Positions 36,587-47,100 of a DNA stretch of 64,000 nt are shown here, piece by piece. The stretch is from Thiorhodococcus drewsii AZ1 (GTDB lineage: Bacteria; Pseudomonadota; Gammaproteobacteria; Chromatiales; Chromatiaceae): contig NZ_AFWT01000004.1 in assembly GCF_000224065.1 (NCBI RefSeq), forward strand, positions 148,121 to 212,120, written 5' to 3'. Below the pieces are notes generated by a model that did not search any database, was not told where the DNA came from, and was given only the letters and a program-made list of their open reading frames with translations. Each line of letters starts with the position of its first letter. Position 1 is the first letter of the stretch. The translations under genes and the position numbers were made by a program.

Positions 36587-38365
36587 TCAAGCCTTGGCTC
36601 TGAGGCGTAGCGCGAGTTCCTTGAGCTGTGACTCGTCCACCGCCGAGGGCGCGTCGGTCAGGAGACAGGCCGCAGTCTGGGTCTTGGGGAAGGCCATGAC
36701 GTCACGAATGGAGCTGGCACCGGTCATGAGCATCACCAGTCGGTCCAGACCGAATGCGATACCGCCGTGAGGCGGGCAGCCGAACTTGAGCGCCCGCAGC
36801 AGGAAGCCGAAACGGTCCTCGGCCTGCTCGTCGCTGATGTTGAGCAGCTTGAAGACACGGCGCTGGACGCTATCGCGATGGATACGGATGGAGCCGCCAC
36901 CAACCTCGGTGCCATTAAGGACCATGTCGTAGGCGCGCGACAGACAGGCACCCGGATCCTGTTCGAGGGTATCGAGCTGCTCCTCCTTCGGTGCGGTGAA
37001 GGGGTGATGCAAGGCCGCCCAGCGGTTGTTGTTGGCGTCATGCTCGAACATGGGGAAGTCGACGACCCACAGCGGTCGCCACGCGTCCTCCATCAGACCG
37101 CGATCCTGGCCGAGCTTGACGCGCAGGGCGCCGATCGACTCGTTGACCACCTTGGCCTTGTCGGCACCGAAGAAGACGAGGTCGCCATCCTCTGCCCCCG
37201 TGCGCTCCATGATGCCCTGGACGGCCTCGTCCGGCAGGAACTTGAGGATGGGAGACTGCAGACCTTCGCGACCCTTGGCGGTCCACTCGTTGACCTTGAT
37301 GTAGGCCAGACCCTTGGCGCCGTAGACACCCACGAATTGGGTATAGCCGTCGATCTCCTTGCGGGTCAGCTCGCCACCCTTGGGCAGACGCAACGCGACC
37401 ACACGACCCTCGGGATCCTTGGCCGGACCGGAGAAGACCTTGAAGTCGACGCCGTCCAGCAGGTCGGCGACGTCGATCAGCTCCAGCGGCACGCGTAGAT
37501 CGGGCCGGTCCGAACCGAAGCGCTTCATGGACTCGGCATAGGTCAGGCGCGGGAAGGGATCGGGCAGTTCGACGCCGTTCACCTCGCGGAAGAGGGTACG
37601 GATCATCCCCTCCATCATCCCCATCAGCTCGTCCTCGGTCATGAAGGAGACCTCGATGTCGAGCTGGGTGAACTCGGGCTGACGATCGGCGCGCAGGTCC
37701 TCGTCGCGGAAACAGCGCGCGACCTGGTAGTAGCGGTCCAGGCCAGACATCATCAGCAACTGTTTGAACAGCTGCGGCGACTGGGGCAGCGCGAAGAACT
37801 CGCCCGGATGGGTGCGGCTGGGCACCAGATAGTCGCGCGCGCCCTCGGGGGTGGACTTGGTGAGGATGGGCGTCTCGATGTCCAAGAAGCCATTGGTATC
37901 GAGGAAATTGCGCATCACCTGGGTGACGCGGCTACGGGTGCGCAGACGGGCCTGCATCTCGGGGCGACGCAGGTCGAGATAACGATAGCGCAGACGGAGC
38001 TCTTCCGAGGCGTCGGCCGTGTGCGCGTCGAGCTGGATCGGCGGGGTCTCGGAGGCATTCAGGATCTCCAGATCCAGACCCAAAATCTCAATCTCGCCGG
38101 TCGGCAGGTCCGGATTGACGGTCCCCTTAGGGCGAGGACGCACCCGACCGGTGATCCTGAGCACGAATTCGCTGCGGACCTGCTCGGCGCGCGAGAAGAT
38201 TTCGGCGCGATCCGGGTCGAAGACCACCTGGACCAGCCCCTCACGGTCACGCAGATCGATGAAGATGACGCCGCCATGGTCGCGCCGACGTTGAACCCAG
38301 CCGCAGAGCACGACCTCCTGGCCATCATGACTGCTGTTCAAGTCTCCACAATAATGCGTGCGCAT
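36587..38365 (-). CDS. aspS: Aspartyl-tRNA synthetase
   Basis: A 592-residue class IIb synthetase with an N-terminal OB-fold anticodon-binding domain (about 1-110), motif 2 [19 protein letters not shown], the bacterial insertion domain (about 280-420), and motif 3 [15 protein letters not shown] near residue 530. The frame runs 56 codons further upstream, but the family start [10 protein letters not shown] at 38365 is clear. nudB follows nine bases downstream. The 299 bases between this start and the fmdB end contain a strong hairpin (38601-38642) and no supported gene. Confidence 0.95.
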   Translation of the reverse strand: MRTHYCGDLNSSHDGQEVVLCGWVQRRRDHGGVIFIDLRDREGLVQVVFDPDRAEIFSRAEQVRSEFVLRITGRVRPRPKGTVNPDLPTGEIEILGLDLEILNASETPPIQLDAHTADASEELRLRYRYLDLRRPEMQARLRTRSRVTQVMRNFLDTNGFLDIETPILTKSTPEGARDYLVPSRTHPGEFFALPQSPQLFKQLLMMSGLDRYYQVARCFRDEDLRADRQPEFTQLDIEVSFMTEDELMGMMEGMIRTLFREVNGVELPDPFPRLTYAESMKRFGSDRPDLRVPLELIDVADLLDGVDFKVFSGPAKDPEGRVVALRLPKGGELTRKEIDGYTQFVGVYGAKGLAYIKVNEWTAKGREGLQSPILKFLPDEAVQGIMERTGAEDGDLVFFGADKAKVVNESIGALRVKLGQDRGLMEDAWRPLWVVDFPMFEHDANNNRWAALHHPFTAPKEEQLDTLEQDPGACLSRAYDMVLNGTEVGGGSIRIHRDSVQRRVFKLLNISDEQAEDRFGFLLRALKFGCPPHGGIAFGLDRLVMLMTGASSIRDVMAFPKTQTAACLLTDAPSAVDESQLKELALRLRAKA

Positions 38366-38600
38366 CGGTCTATCGCCCCATCGGTTAACGGTGTACGGCC
38401 CGGCTCGGAAACGGCCTGGGACCATCATAAAAAAGCAGGGAAGAGTACTGTTCGTACATGGTTGGCGCAAGTACGAAGCGACGCGCGTCGGCCTGGACGA
38501 CTCGAAATGCGATCCAGGATCCCCGTCGGACATCTGGACAGGGCATTTTAGATCGACGCGTTGCGCAGCCGGGGCTCGATGCCCCCGGATTCCGCGATCA

Positions 38601-38642
38601 CCCCGTCCGGGCCACTGGACCTACCATCAGGCCCGGACGGGG
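38601..38642 (-). terminator. Strong GC hairpin between fmdB-like gene and aspS
   Basis: Perfect 13-bp stem CCCCGTCCGGGCC/GGCCCGGACGGGG with a 16-base loop, 22 bases past the FmdB-type gene stop. There is no T-run, so it may be a factor-assisted terminator or mRNA-stabilising hairpin separating the gene from aspS. Confidence 0.5.
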
Positions 38643-38664
38643 CCTTGCGAGAACAGGGAGACCC

Positions 38665-38946
38665 TCAGGCCGCATCCTTTTTGGAGGATTTGGTGGACGA
38701 GGAGCTTTCCGGCTTGGAGGCCGGCGATTTCTCCCCGCCATCATGCAGGTTCTTCTTGGTTCCGCCCTTCTTGAAGTCGGTCTCGTACCAGCCGCCGCCC
38801 TTGAGACGGAACCCGGCGGCCGAGATGAGCTTCTTCAGGGCGGGCTGACCGCAGGCGGGACAGTCGGTCAGCGGTGGATCGCTGATCTTCTGCATCTTCT
38901 CCAGCTCATGACCACAGCTCTCGCAGCGATACTCGTAGAACGGCAT
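38665..38946 (-). CDS. FmdB-family zinc ribbon protein
   Basis: A 93-residue protein with an N-terminal CxxC zinc ribbon: YEYRCESCGHE (Cys8, Cys11) and CPACGQP (Cys29, Cys32). FKKGG-type basic residues follow and a Ser/Lys-rich disordered tail (about 70-93). FmdB members are putative regulatory proteins that often sit just upstream of aspS, as here. The function is not established. Confidence 0.88.
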   Translation of the reverse strand: MPFYEYRCESCGHELEKMQKISDPPLTDCPACGQPALKKLISAAGFRLKGGGWYETDFKKGGTKKNLHDGGEKSPASKPESSSSTKSSKKDAA

Positions 38947-39122
38947 CTCTCATTCCTCAATCAAACATCAGTGGACCAAGACGCGAAACCAATCGGGTTT
39001 CGCGCATCGAAAACCAAGCCTCTCGGCCGTTGGCCGACAGAGGTCGAAACGGTTGCAGCCGACGGCGAGATCCGCCTTAATGGATACATGCTTTCTGACG
39101 CCATCGATCAACTCTGACCCTT

Positions 39123-39977
39123 ATGCACCAAACCGACGCGCCCTCATTGCTCATTACCGGCTGCTCCAGCGGAATCGGCTATCAGTGCGCCAAGGGCATG
39201 GCCGCACGTGGCTGGACGGTCATCGCTTCGGCGCGCCGCCCCGAGGACGTCGCCCGACTCGCCTCCGAAGGCTTGAACGCCGTCCAGTTGGACCTGGACG
39301 ATCCCGAGAGTATCCGTCGAGGGCTCGATGAGGCATTGTCGCTCACCGGCGGCCATCTGGACGCGCTCTTCAACAACGGCGCCTACGGACAACCCGGCGC
39401 GGTCGAGGACCTGAGCCGCGACACCTTGCGCGCACAACTGGAAACGAACCTGCTCGGATGGCACGATCTGACCTGCCGGGTCGTCCCCATCATGCGTCGC
39501 CAGGGGCATGGGCGAATCGTTCATAACAGCTCGGTGCTGGGACTGACCGCACTGCCCTTTCGCGGGGCCTATGTGGCCAGCAAGTTCGCCCTGGAAGGTC
39601 TGACCGACACCCTGCGCCTTGAGCTGCGCGGAACCGGGATTCAGGTCTCGCTGATCGAACCGGGCCCCATCCTGAGCCGCTTCCGCGAAAACGCACACCG
39701 CGCCTTCAGAGACCGAATCGACATCGAGCACAGCCCGCATCGCGAGGCCTACCGTCTGGCCGAGGCGCGCTTGACCAAACAGGGAGCCGCGCAGCCCTTC
39801 ACCCTGCCACCCGAGGCGGTACTGAAAAGGCTTGTCCACGCGCTGGAGAACCCGAGACCGAAGGCGCGTTATTATGTCACCTTTCCGACATACCTGCTCG
39901 GTACGCTCAGACGCCTGCTTCCGACCAGTGGACTGGACTGGCTTCTCGCTCGGGTATCCCGAGATGGACGAGGTTGA
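39123..39977 (+). CDS. Short-chain dehydrogenase/reductase
   Basis: A 284-residue classical SDR. The cofactor loop is TGCSSGIGYQ (about 12-21), the NNGAYG motif replaces NNAG near residue 86, and the catalytic Ser plus YVASK lie near 139 and 154. An Arg after the second beta strand (SARRPED) suggests NADP(H). The substrate is unknown. It resembles retinol/11-beta-HSD-like short-chain reductases. It ends inside the small ORF that leads into the ParA-like cassette. Confidence 0.9.
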   Translation: MHQTDAPSLLITGCSSGIGYQCAKGMAARGWTVIASARRPEDVARLASEGLNAVQLDLDDPESIRRGLDEALSLTGGHLDALFNNGAYGQPGAVEDLSRDTLRAQLETNLLGWHDLTCRVVPIMRRQGHGRIVHNSSVLGLTALPFRGAYVASKFALEGLTDTLRLELRGTGIQVSLIEPGPILSRFRENAHRAFRDRIDIEHSPHREAYRLAEARLTKQGAAQPFTLPPEAVLKRLVHALENPRPKARYYVTFPTYLLGTLRRLLPTSGLDWLLARVSRDGRG

Positions 39978-40140
39978 GCGAATCGCGGAAACGGACCAGA
40001 AGATGACGTCCAAGGATCGATCACAAGGAACGCCAGCCGCCGATACGGCGCCGCCGTCGCGCCCTGACAAGAACGCGCGGGGCACCTGCACCGGCCGATC
40101 GATTCCAGCTCCTCTCACTTCCAAAGCGGTGGCCTCATGA
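39964..40140 (+). CDS. Small ORF preceding the ParA-like gene (uncertain)
   Basis: A 58-codon frame starting within the end of the SDR gene. Its stop overlaps the ParA-like start (ATGA), so coupling is possible. The predicted peptide is polar and Pro/Thr-rich with no recognised domain. In cellulose operons a short bcsR precedes bcsQ, but I see no BcsR similarity. A second possible start is at 40003. Confidence 0.3.
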   Translation: MDEVERIAETDQKMTSKDRSQGTPAADTAPPSRPDKNARGTCTGRSIPAPLTSKAVAS

Positions 40141-41465
40141 CACGCAAGACACAGCAACAGCCAAGGCTGTCACCGGAAATCATCGCCGTCTTCGGCCAGC
40201 GAGAAGGCGTCGGCGCCACCACGACGGCGATCAACCTCTCGCTGGGCTTGGCTGCAGCGGGCCACTCGGTGTTGCTGGTCGACCTCGACCCCAAACGCAG
40301 CGCCAGCCGGGCCATGGGATACGAGGGCCAGGACCGCGGCGGCAGCGAGAGCGCCATCACCGAGGCCAGACTGACCCGCGAAATGATCGGGGCGACCAAG
40401 ATCACCGAGATCTACCTGGCCCCAGCCGGCGACGCCATGGGCGCGCTCGAGGATTCGCTGGCCACGATGGAGGACGGCCACACTCGGCTCCTTCAAGCAC
40501 TCGCCTCCCTGCCCTCCCTCTCGATCGACTTCGACCATGTGGTGCTCGACTGTCCACCATCATTCAATCCATTCACCCGTAACGCCCTGGTTGCGGCGCA
40601 CCGGGTCCTGCTTCCGCTGGCCTGCGAGCGCAAGCTCCTGGACAGCCTGCCGGATCTGCTCAAAGCCGTCACACGACTGCGCGCGGGCCTTCCACAGCCG
40701 CTCTATGGACTCTACCTGCTGATCGGCGCCCATAGCTCGACCGAATCCGACCAGAAGATGCTCAACCATGTGCGCCAGGATTTCGGCCGCATGACGCTGA
40801 TGACCGAGATCCCGTTCGACGACAGTCTGGCTGGGGAGCCTCTCCCGGAACAACCCGTCCTGATGCAGAGCACGACGACCCCGATCAGTCAGGCCTATCT
40901 GGAGCTGGCGACCGAGTGGCTCACGCTGGGAGAACTGGGCGACCAGCCGGACGGCACCTGGCTGTTCCGAACGCGCCAGGAGCGCATGGGGCATTATCGG
41001 GAGACGATGCTCAAGGGGATCGAGGGATGGCGGATCGATCCGCTATCGCGTCTCTACGATCCAGACAAGGCGATGCGCCACCAGGATGCCGAGGCGCTCG
41101 AAACGCTCTTCGCGGCCACGCAGCGACCGAATGTCCTCGCCCGACTCCTGCGACCGGGACCAAAGACCCTTGCGATCCTGGCACTGATCGTCCTCGCCGT
41201 GCCAACCGTCCTGCTGTTGCGCTCCTGGATGGCGGACCCGCAACACCGTATGGAGCTGGGGGCGCGCCTGATCGGTTCCGAGCAATACTGGCAGGCTGGA
41301 AGCTGGTTCCTGGCACAGTCCGACGAAACCGCCTATCGCGAGCTTCTGCTGGCGGCACGCCTGGTCGCGGACAATCGAGAGCAGCTGATGCTCTGCGGCG
41401 AGCAGGCAAGCCGTGACGGAAACACCAGCTGCACCATCGATCTGCCGAGCGGGAACGAACAATGA
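40137..41465 (+). CDS. ParA/BcsQ-like ATPase with degenerate P-loop and C-terminal anchor
   Basis: A 442-residue protein. Residues 1-265 form a ParA/MinD-type fold: the deviant Walker A region GQREGVGATTT (residues 20-30), LLVDLDP (46-52) and Walker B VVLDCPP (135-141). Both signature lysines are gone (Arg22 and Ala27 in place of KGGVGK), so ATP hydrolysis is doubtful; TadZ/CpaE proteins also carry GVGAT or GVGAS. A linker leads to one membrane helix (about 343-362) and an outer tail of about 80 residues. It overlaps the next gene by four bases. No cellulose synthase genes are nearby, so the BcsQ label would be weak. Confidence 0.75.
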   Translation: MTRKTQQQPRLSPEIIAVFGQREGVGATTTAINLSLGLAAAGHSVLLVDLDPKRSASRAMGYEGQDRGGSESAITEARLTREMIGATKITEIYLAPAGDAMGALEDSLATMEDGHTRLLQALASLPSLSIDFDHVVLDCPPSFNPFTRNALVAAHRVLLPLACERKLLDSLPDLLKAVTRLRAGLPQPLYGLYLLIGAHSSTESDQKMLNHVRQDFGRMTLMTEIPFDDSLAGEPLPEQPVLMQSTTTPISQAYLELATEWLTLGELGDQPDGTWLFRTRQERMGHYRETMLKGIEGWRIDPLSRLYDPDKAMRHQDAEALETLFAATQRPNVLARLLRPGPKTLAILALIVLAVPTVLLLRSWMADPQHRMELGARLIGSEQYWQAGSWFLAQSDETAYRELLLAARLVADNREQLMLCGEQASRDGNTSCTIDLPSGNEQ

Positions 41466-42622
41466 CGGCAACGCACCGATCCGTCGCCAGAACGACGAGA
41501 CGCAAGACCCACTGGGGCCTCGCACTGCTCTTGCCCGCGGCCGTCGCATTGGCCGAACCAATCCAGCCGCTCCCACTGGAGCCTAATGACTCACCGGACC
41601 CGCGATGGCTGGAGCAATTGCCGCCGGTGTCGCTGCCGTTACCCAAGCCGCAGGACATCGTCTCCAATCGCGCGACCGAGATCGTCCCCGCGCCGAACCC
41701 TGATAGCCGGCTGTCACAGATCCGGGAGCCAGCCTCAAGCGCCGAGTCGCCCCCCATCGGGGAACCGAACAGCCAAGACATCGCTGCTGCGGCGGCACCG
41801 ATGACCGAGCCCCCGACAGAGCCCGCAACACCACAAGAGTCGGAGCCCAGTCCCGAGACCCAAACCGAACCCCAGAACCTGGCATCCACCGGACCCGTCG
41901 CAGAGACGCCGGCCGAGCCCGCAGCCCAACCAGAGGCGGCGCCAAGCCTCGCGGCCGAAACCAAAACCCAGAACCTGGCATCCACCGCCCCCATCGCAGA
42001 GACGCCGACCGAGCCCGCAGCCCAACCAGAGGCGGCGCCAAGCCTCGCGGCCGAAACCGAGACCCAGAACCTGGCATCCACCGAACCCGTCGCAGAGACG
42101 CCGGCCGAACCGGCCGTGGAATCGGAGCCAGACGCACAGGCGTCAATCATCGCAGAAGCCGTCACGCCCCCTGAAACCACCGAGATCGAGAACGTCGCGG
42201 TACCGGCACCGGCGCCCCAGACAGCACCCGAAATCGCCGCCCAGGCGATGCCCACGGAACCCATGCCGCCCGAAGAACAGAACGGACCCGGCGCCGAGAC
42301 GGGTCCCGAGTCAGCAGCCGAGCCCACACCAGAGTATCGCTGGCACGTACAATTGCTCGCCGGGCGCTCGCTCGAAAAGGTCGAGATCGATCGTGAGCAC
42401 TTCATCCGGCACTACGGGACCATGCTGAAGGGGCGGACACTGACGATCAGCCAATCGAGCTACGGCGACGCGCGCGACGAGTTCCATCGACTGCGCGCGG
42501 TGGAATGGATCGACGAAGCGGAGGCCAGACGCTGGTGCGCTCAACTGCGCGCGCAGGGGCATCAGTGCCTGGTGACCCGAGTGACGCACCCCGACGTACC
42601 CGCGCGCGGGAAGCCGGAATGA
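41462..42622 (+). CDS. Secreted Pro/Ala/Glu-repeat protein with SPOR-like C-terminus
   Basis: A 386-residue protein. A basic N-terminus and hydrophobic stretch (about 18-31, ending in ALA) form a signal peptide or anchor. Residues 35-290 are disordered, rich in Pro, Ala, Glu and Thr, and include a 32-residue repeat (TQNLAST...SLAAETE type). The C-terminal 85 residues (about 294-378) look SPOR-like, with WHVQLLAG at the start and EAEARRWCAQLRAQGHQCLV at the end. SPOR domains bind denuded peptidoglycan at division sites. It starts in an ATGA overlap with the ParA-like gene, so the two likely act together across the membrane. Confidence 0.72.
   Translation: MTATHRSVARTTRRKTHWGLALLLPAAVALAEPIQPLPLEPNDSPDPRWLEQLPPVSLPLPKPQDIVSNRATEIVPAPNPDSRLSQIREPASSAESPPIGEPNSQDIAAAAAPMTEPPTEPATPQESEPSPETQTEPQNLASTGPVAETPAEPAAQPEAAPSLAAETKTQNLASTAPIAETPTEPAAQPEAAPSLAAETETQNLASTEPVAETPAEPAVESEPDAQASIIAEAVTPPETTEIENVAVPAPAPQTAPEIAAQAMPTEPMPPEEQNGPGAETGPESAAEPTPEYRWHVQLLAGRSLEKVEIDREHFIRHYGTMLKGRTLTISQSSYGDARDEFHRLRAVEWIDEAEARRWCAQLRAQGHQCLVTRVTHPDVPARGKPE
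41876..42112 (+). repeat. 96-bp in-frame tandem repeat
   Basis: Units begin AACCTGGCATCCACCG at 41876, 41972 and 42068, exactly 96 bases apart; the third is partial (about 45 bases). Units are nearly identical at nucleotide level, so duplication is recent or maintained. Each unit adds 32 residues to the disordered region of the secreted SPOR-like protein. Confidence 0.85.
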
Positions 42623-42659
42623 TTCAACCAAACAGGCTGCCGAGATAGCGACCCAACCC

Positions 42660-43442
42660 ATGCATACCCTTTGCGTCACATCAGGAAAAGGCGGAGTCGG
42701 TAAAACCACCCTCTCCATCAATCTGGGTATCGCCATCGCCCGCACCGGCCGCCGGGTCCTCATGCTCGATGGCGATCTGGGCCTGGCGAATCTAAACGTG
42801 ATGCTCGGCATCATTCCCAAGCTCACGATCCACGACGTGGTCCGTGGACACAAGACCCTGTCCGAGATCGTCATGAAGACGGACTACGGGATCGACCTCA
42901 TCGCCGGGGCCAGCGGCATCGCCGAGCTCGCCAATCTGGGCGAGACCGAACGCCAAAACGTCATGCGCGACCTGGAAGGACTGGGCGGCTACGATGTCCT
43001 CATCATCGACACGGGAGCGGGAATCGGAGACAACGTCGTCCGCTTCGTGCTCGCGGCCGACGACGCGCTCATCGTCACCACGCCGCACCCAACCTCGCTA
43101 ACCGATGCCTATGGCATCATCAAGACCGTGCTGGCCGAGGAGGCCAAGCCGCTCAAACTGCTCGTGAACTGTGCCACCTCAGCCAATGACGCACGCCGAA
43201 TCGCATCGCGCCTGACCGGCGTCACGGACAAGTTCATGCACGGCTCGCTCGAATGCATCGGTTACGTCCCGGTCGATCCACTGATCGAGAAAAGTATCCT
43301 GGCACAGAAGCCGCACCTCATACTCAATCCCAGATCGGCCAGCGCACAGCGTATCAACGAGGCCGCCATGCGCCTGATCAAGCATGACAACAACCTCAAG
43401 AGCAGCCTGGGACGCTTCCTGCGCAAACTGATCGGGCACTAG
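42660..43442 (+). CDS. MinD/FleN-type ATPase
   Basis: A 260-residue ATPase of the MinD superfamily, FlhG/FleN/YlxH-like. The deviant Walker A is intact, SGKGGVGKTTLSINL (Lys10 and Lys15), with the switch LMLDGDLGLANLNVMLG and Walker B VLIIDTGAGIG. There is a basic amphipathic C-terminal helix (LGRFLRKLIG) suited to membrane contact. No flagellar or min genes adjoin. It lies 37 bases after the SPOR-like gene on the same strand, so it may be the active ATPase partner of the degenerate ParA-like protein. Confidence 0.87.
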   Translation: MHTLCVTSGKGGVGKTTLSINLGIAIARTGRRVLMLDGDLGLANLNVMLGIIPKLTIHDVVRGHKTLSEIVMKTDYGIDLIAGASGIAELANLGETERQNVMRDLEGLGGYDVLIIDTGAGIGDNVVRFVLAADDALIVTTPHPTSLTDAYGIIKTVLAEEAKPLKLLVNCATSANDARRIASRLTGVTDKFMHGSLECIGYVPVDPLIEKSILAQKPHLILNPRSASAQRINEAAMRLIKHDNNLKSSLGRFLRKLIGH

Positions 43443-43549
43443 CGGCGCGCGCGCCATTCAAGCGAAGAGAACGGGTCGACAGAGGCGTCGCACCGCCCCG
43501 AACCAGGCGAATCGCGCCTGCCCAGGACGAGCGACGAAAGACGAGGGCC

Positions 43550-44026
43550 TCAGATGTACAGGACCTCGAGGATCTCGAACTCTCTGATGCCACCGGGCGC
43601 GTCGAGCGAGGCGACATCGCCTTCCGACTTGCCGATCAGACAACGGGCGATGGGCGAGCTGACCGAGATCATGCCCTTCTTGAGGTCGGCCTCGTCGTCG
43701 CCGACGATCTGATAGCAGAGCTCATCGTCCTTATCGAGCTCCAATACCTTGACGGTCGCGCCGAAGACCACCTTGCCGTTTGCCGACAGCGTGGTCACGT
43801 CGATGATCTGGGCGTTCGACAGCTTGCCCTCGATATCATTGATCCGTCCCTCGACGAAGCCCTGCTGCTCGCGCGCCGCGTGATACTCGGCGTTCTCCTT
43901 GAGATCGCCATGGGCACGCGCCTCGGCGATCGCCTCGATGATGCGTGGACGTTCAACCCGCTTCAACCGATCCAACTCTTCGCGCAACTGCTCAGCGCCC
44001 CTGGCGGTCAGAGGTACCTTGGTCAT
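43550..44026 (-). CDS. greA: Transcription elongation factor GreA
   Basis: A 158-residue factor that rescues backtracked RNA polymerase by stimulating transcript cleavage. It has the N-terminal coiled-coil with the acidic tip region [19 protein letters not shown] (Asp and Glu near 41-44) and the C-terminal FKBP-like domain ending in [15 protein letters not shown] chose the ATG at 44026, preceded by GAGGG; the frame extends 25 codons upstream without a better start. It is third in the conserved carA-carB-greA order. Confidence 0.96.
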   Translation of the reverse strand: MTKVPLTARGAEQLREELDRLKRVERPRIIEAIAEARAHGDLKENAEYHAAREQQGFVEGRINDIEGKLSNAQIIDVTTLSANGKVVFGATVKVLELDKDDELCYQIVGDDEADLKKGMISVSSPIARCLIGKSEGDVASLDAPGGIREFEILEVLYI

Positions 44027-44139
44027 GGTGATTCCCTCGTATGAATTCATCGCGGCGCACGTACTGCGTCGCGAAACAGGCCCCTTGCGGGCCATATACA
44101 AAAGAGCACGGGCGCTCGTTGGCGCCCGCTATGTTCGAA

Positions 44140-47100
44140 TCAGTTCAGATCTTGTAACCGATTGACGCTAACGATGTCCAGTTGCTTCAACGCCAAACAG
44201 GTCGCCTCGGCACCCGAGATCGTGGTCGTGTAGGTGACCTTGTTCTGCAGCGCGGCACGACGAATCGCGGCCGAATCGGCGATCGCCTGGGCCCCCTCGG
44301 TCGTGTTGACGATGAAGCCGACCTCGTTGTTCTTGATCATGTCGACGATGTGCGGTCGGCCCTCGGCCACCTTGTTGACCCCGGTACACTCCAAGCCTGC
44401 CGCACGCACCGCAGCGGCCGTCCCGTGGGTCGCATAGAGCGTGAAGCCGAAATCGAGCAGATCGCGCGCCACATGGATTAGCCGCGCCTTGTCGGCCTCT
44501 CGCACGCTGAGCAGGGCCCTGCCGCCCTTACGAGGCAGCATCGTGCCGGCCCCCTCCTGAGACTTGGCATAGGCCTCGCCGAAGGTCTCGCCCACACCCA
44601 TGACCTCGCCGGTCGACTTCATCTCGGGACCCAGCACCGAATCGACGCCCGGGAACTTGACGAAGGGGAAGACGGCCTCCTTGACGAAATAGTGCTTGGG
44701 CCGAACCTCGCGCGTCAGCCCCTGCTCCACCAGCGTTTTTCCGGCCATGCAACGCGCAGCAACCTTGGCCAAGGGAATGCCGATGGCCTTGGAAACGAAG
44801 GGCACGGTCCGTGAGGCACGCGGATTCACTTCGAGGATGAAGACGGCGTCGCTCTTGACCGCGAACTGGGCGTTCATCAGACCCACCACGTTCAGCGCAC
44901 GGGCGAGCTTGGTCATCTGCTCGCGCATCCGATCCTGGATCAGTGGCGGAAGGGTGTAGGGCGGCAACGAACAGGCCGAATCGCCCGAATGCACGCCGGC
45001 CTGCTCGATGTGCTCCATGATCCCGCCGATCAGCACGTCGTGGCCATCGCAGATGGCGTCCACATCGATCTCGATGGCATCGTCGAGGAAGCGGTCCAGC
45101 AGCACCGGCGACTCATTCGAGACGCGCACCGCCTCGCGCATATAGCGGTTCAGCTCGGCCTCTTCATAGACGATCTCCATCGCCCGTCCGCCCAGCACAT
45201 AGGAGGGACGCACCACCAGCGGATAGCCGATGGCCGCAGCGCGTTCGATCGCCTCGGACTCGCTGCGCGCGGTGGCGTTGGGCGGCTGACGCAGCCCCAG
45301 CTCCTGAATGAGCTGCTGGAAACGCTCGCGGTCCTCGGCCAGGTCGATGCTGTCCGGTGTGGTACCGATGATGGGCACCCCGGCCGCCTCCAAGGAGCGC
45401 GCCAGCTTCAGCGGGGTCTGACCGCCGTACTGCACGATGACGCCGAATGGCTTCTCCTTGGCGACGATCTCCAGAACGTCCTCCAGGGTCAGCGGCTCGA
45501 AATAGAGTCGATCGGAGGTGTCGTAGTCGGTCGAAACTGTCTCGGGGTTGCAGTTGACCATGATGGTCTCGAAACCGTCGTCGCGCATGGCGAAGGCGGC
45601 ATGGACGCAGCAATAGTCGAACTCGATACCCTGACCGATCCGGTTGGGACCACCACCCAGGACCATGATCTTGCGTCGATCGGAGGGCTCGGACTCACAC
45701 TCCTCCTCGTAGGTGGAGTACATGTAGGCGGTGCTGGAGGCGAACTCGGCCGCGCAGGTGTCGACCCGTTTGTAGACCGGATGCAGACCCCATTCGTGGC
45801 GCAGCTCGCGGAGCTCCACCTCCTTGATGTCGAGCAGACCGGCGATGCGCCGATCGGAGAAACCCTTGCGCTTGAGCGCACGCAGACTTTCGACGGTCAG
45901 TCCGGCGCGTCCCCCCGCGCGCAGCGCGCCCTCCGAGGCGATCAGATCCTCGATCTGGGCCAGGAACCAGGGATCGATGCGGCTGAGTTCGTGGATCTCA
46001 TCGAGCGTCATGCCGGCACGGAACGCATCGGCGACATAGAAGAGACGCTCGGCGCCGGTCTGGCGCACCTCCAGCCGAATCTTTTCCTTGGCCTCGGGAT
46101 CGGCGAGATCGACGATCTCGTCCAGACCGTAACGATCGATCTCCAGACCGCGCAACGCCTTCTGCAGCGATTCCTGGAAGGTCCGGCCAATGGCCATGAC
46201 CTCGCCCACCGATTTCATCTGGGTGGTCAGACGGGCATCCGCCAGGGGGAATTTTTCGAAGGCGAAACGCGGAATCTTGGTGACCACATAGTCGATGGTC
46301 GGCTCGAAAGAGGCCGGAGTCGTGCCGCCGGTGATGTCGTTGCGCAGCTCGTCGAGCGTGTAGCCGACGGCCAGCTTGGCCGCGACCTTGGCGATGGGAA
46401 AGCCGGTCGCCTTGGAGGCCAACGCCGAGGAACGCGACACGCGCGGATTCATCTCGATGATGATCATCCGCCCCGTTTCGGGATCGATGGCGAACTGGAC
46501 GTTGGAGCCGCCGGTATCGACGCCGATCTCGCGCAGCACCGCGAGCGCGGCGTTACGCATGATCTGATATTCCTTGTCGGTCAGGGTCTGGGCCGGCGCG
46601 ACCGTGATGGAGTCGCCCGTATGCACGCCCATAGGATCGAGGTTCTCGATCGAGCAGATGATGATGCAGTTGTCCACGCGGTCGCGGACCACCTCCATCT
46701 CGTACTCCTTCCAACCGAGGACCGATTCCTCGATCAGCAGCTCGCGGGTCGGCGAGAGATCCAGGCCGCGCCGACAGATCTCCTCGAACTCCTCCTGGTT
46801 ATAGGCGATGCCGCCGCCACTGCCGCCCATGGTGAAGGAGGGGCGGATGATGGAGGGGAAACCGATCGATGCCTGGACCTGATTGGCCTCCTCCAGACTG
46901 TGGGCGACGGCAGAACGCGGCATATCGAGCCCGATCTTGCGCATCGCCTGACGGAAGAGGTCGCGATCCTCGGCCTTGTCGATCGCCTCGCGCGAGGCAC
47001 CGATCAGCTCCACGCCGAACTGTTCGAGCACGCCCTCGCGCACCAGGTCGAGCGCGCAATTGAGGGCGGTCTGGCCACCCATGGTGGGCAGCAGGGCCTC

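Noticed and set aside
35766..36770. Open frame of 334 codons opposite nudB and the aspS end
   Set aside because: The Nudix box and AspS C-terminus on the minus strand are certain; the plus frame has no domain.
41876..42112. Possible CRISPR-like array
   Set aside because: The 96-base units are contiguous, in frame and lack unique spacers; they are coding tandem repeats. No CRISPR array was seen elsewhere in the window.
40137..43442. Cellulose synthesis (bcs) operon
   Set aside because: Only a BcsQ-like ATPase fold is present; no bcsA, bcsB, bcsC or bcsZ is in the window.
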